Shown piece by piece: positions 63,881-64,000 of a stretch of 64,000 bases of DNA. Under the pieces are notes generated by a model, which ran no database searches, had not been told where the DNA came from, and was given only the letters and a program-made list of their open reading frames with translations. A program made the position numbers and the translations under genes. Every line of letters begins with the position of its first letter. Position 1 is the first letter of the stretch. The stretch lies in assembly GCA_023053575.1 (NCBI GenBank), contig JAKZAP010000004.1:5189572-5253571 (forward strand), read 5' to 3'. The stretch is from Branchinecta lynchi (Eukaryota > Arthropoda > Branchiopoda > Anostraca > Branchinectidae).

Positions 63881-64000
63881 GCCAAGACTAACCCATGGTT
63901 CACACTTCTGCGATTTCGCGCAAAATTAACGTCATGCGACAAACGACACAAATCGTGCGACAAGCAACGCAGAGCTTTGCGTTTTGTCGCAGTGTCGGAT
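63881..64000. other. Window end, CGACAAA-rich
   Basis: CGACAAACGACACAAATCGT and GCGACAAGCAACGC repeat a CGACAA motif with a mirrored TTTTGTCGC at the very end, possibly the edge of another inverted-repeat element continuing outside. Confidence 0.3.

Overview
The window looks like gene-poor, transposon-saturated DNA from an invertebrate animal, most likely an arthropod. A crustacean such as a brine shrimp is only a guess from the repeat style and is not shown by the sequence. The signs are eukaryotic splice sites, LINE-type reverse transcriptases, a Polinton/Maverick element, hAT-type and TTAA-type miniature elements, and no bacterial operon structure. Most short open frames here are chance or repeat-derived.

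The only confidently recognised host gene is on the minus strand. Three exons of a soluble guanylate cyclase beta-type subunit lie at 53900-54055, 49705-49870 and 36567-36844. They carry the end of the heme-NO-binding domain (with its Y-x-S-x-R motif), the linker and the HNOBA domain. Splice sites and intron phases fit exactly. The two introns (about 4.0 kb and 12.9 kb) are packed with nested mobile elements. The first exons and the cyclase catalytic exons were not found and may lie outside the window.

Region by region. 1-12 kb: a decayed Polinton on the plus strand, with protein-primed DNA polymerase B, packaging ATPase, adenain-like protease, retroviral-type integrase, minor capsid and major capsid remnants in order, interrupted by three younger insertions. 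12-19 kb: small inverted-repeat elements, one hAT MITE, and possible divergent first exons near 17.1 kb. 19-27 kb: two large G-rich modular repeats (here family 1), a foldback copy, and a second modular repeat (family 2) sitting inside a foldback. 27-36 kb: palindromes, a tandem-repeat locus with a 162-codon frame, a LINE 3' end, TTAA MITEs and another family 2 copy. 36-54 kb: the guanylate cyclase locus, whose introns hold two RTE-like LINEs, a CR1-like LINE remnant, two family 1 copies and a 3.7-kb inverted-repeat element with a foldback nested in it. 54-64 kb: TAC-rich MITEs, a minisatellite, a LINE remnant, and a family 1 copy broken by a tRNA-Thr-like sequence and a 1.5-kb hAT-type element.

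The most notable unexplained signal is family 1: long elements built from three alternating roughly 130-bp modules, each containing a version of ATGAAACTTGG, entered through a GTCCGTCGGTC-like microsatellite and closed at the same end by a conserved GAGCT-N3-AGCTC hairpin followed by TTGTT. Six copies share this architecture. This would fit a Helitron/HINE-like or other undescribed non-autonomous element, but I cannot assign it from the sequence alone.
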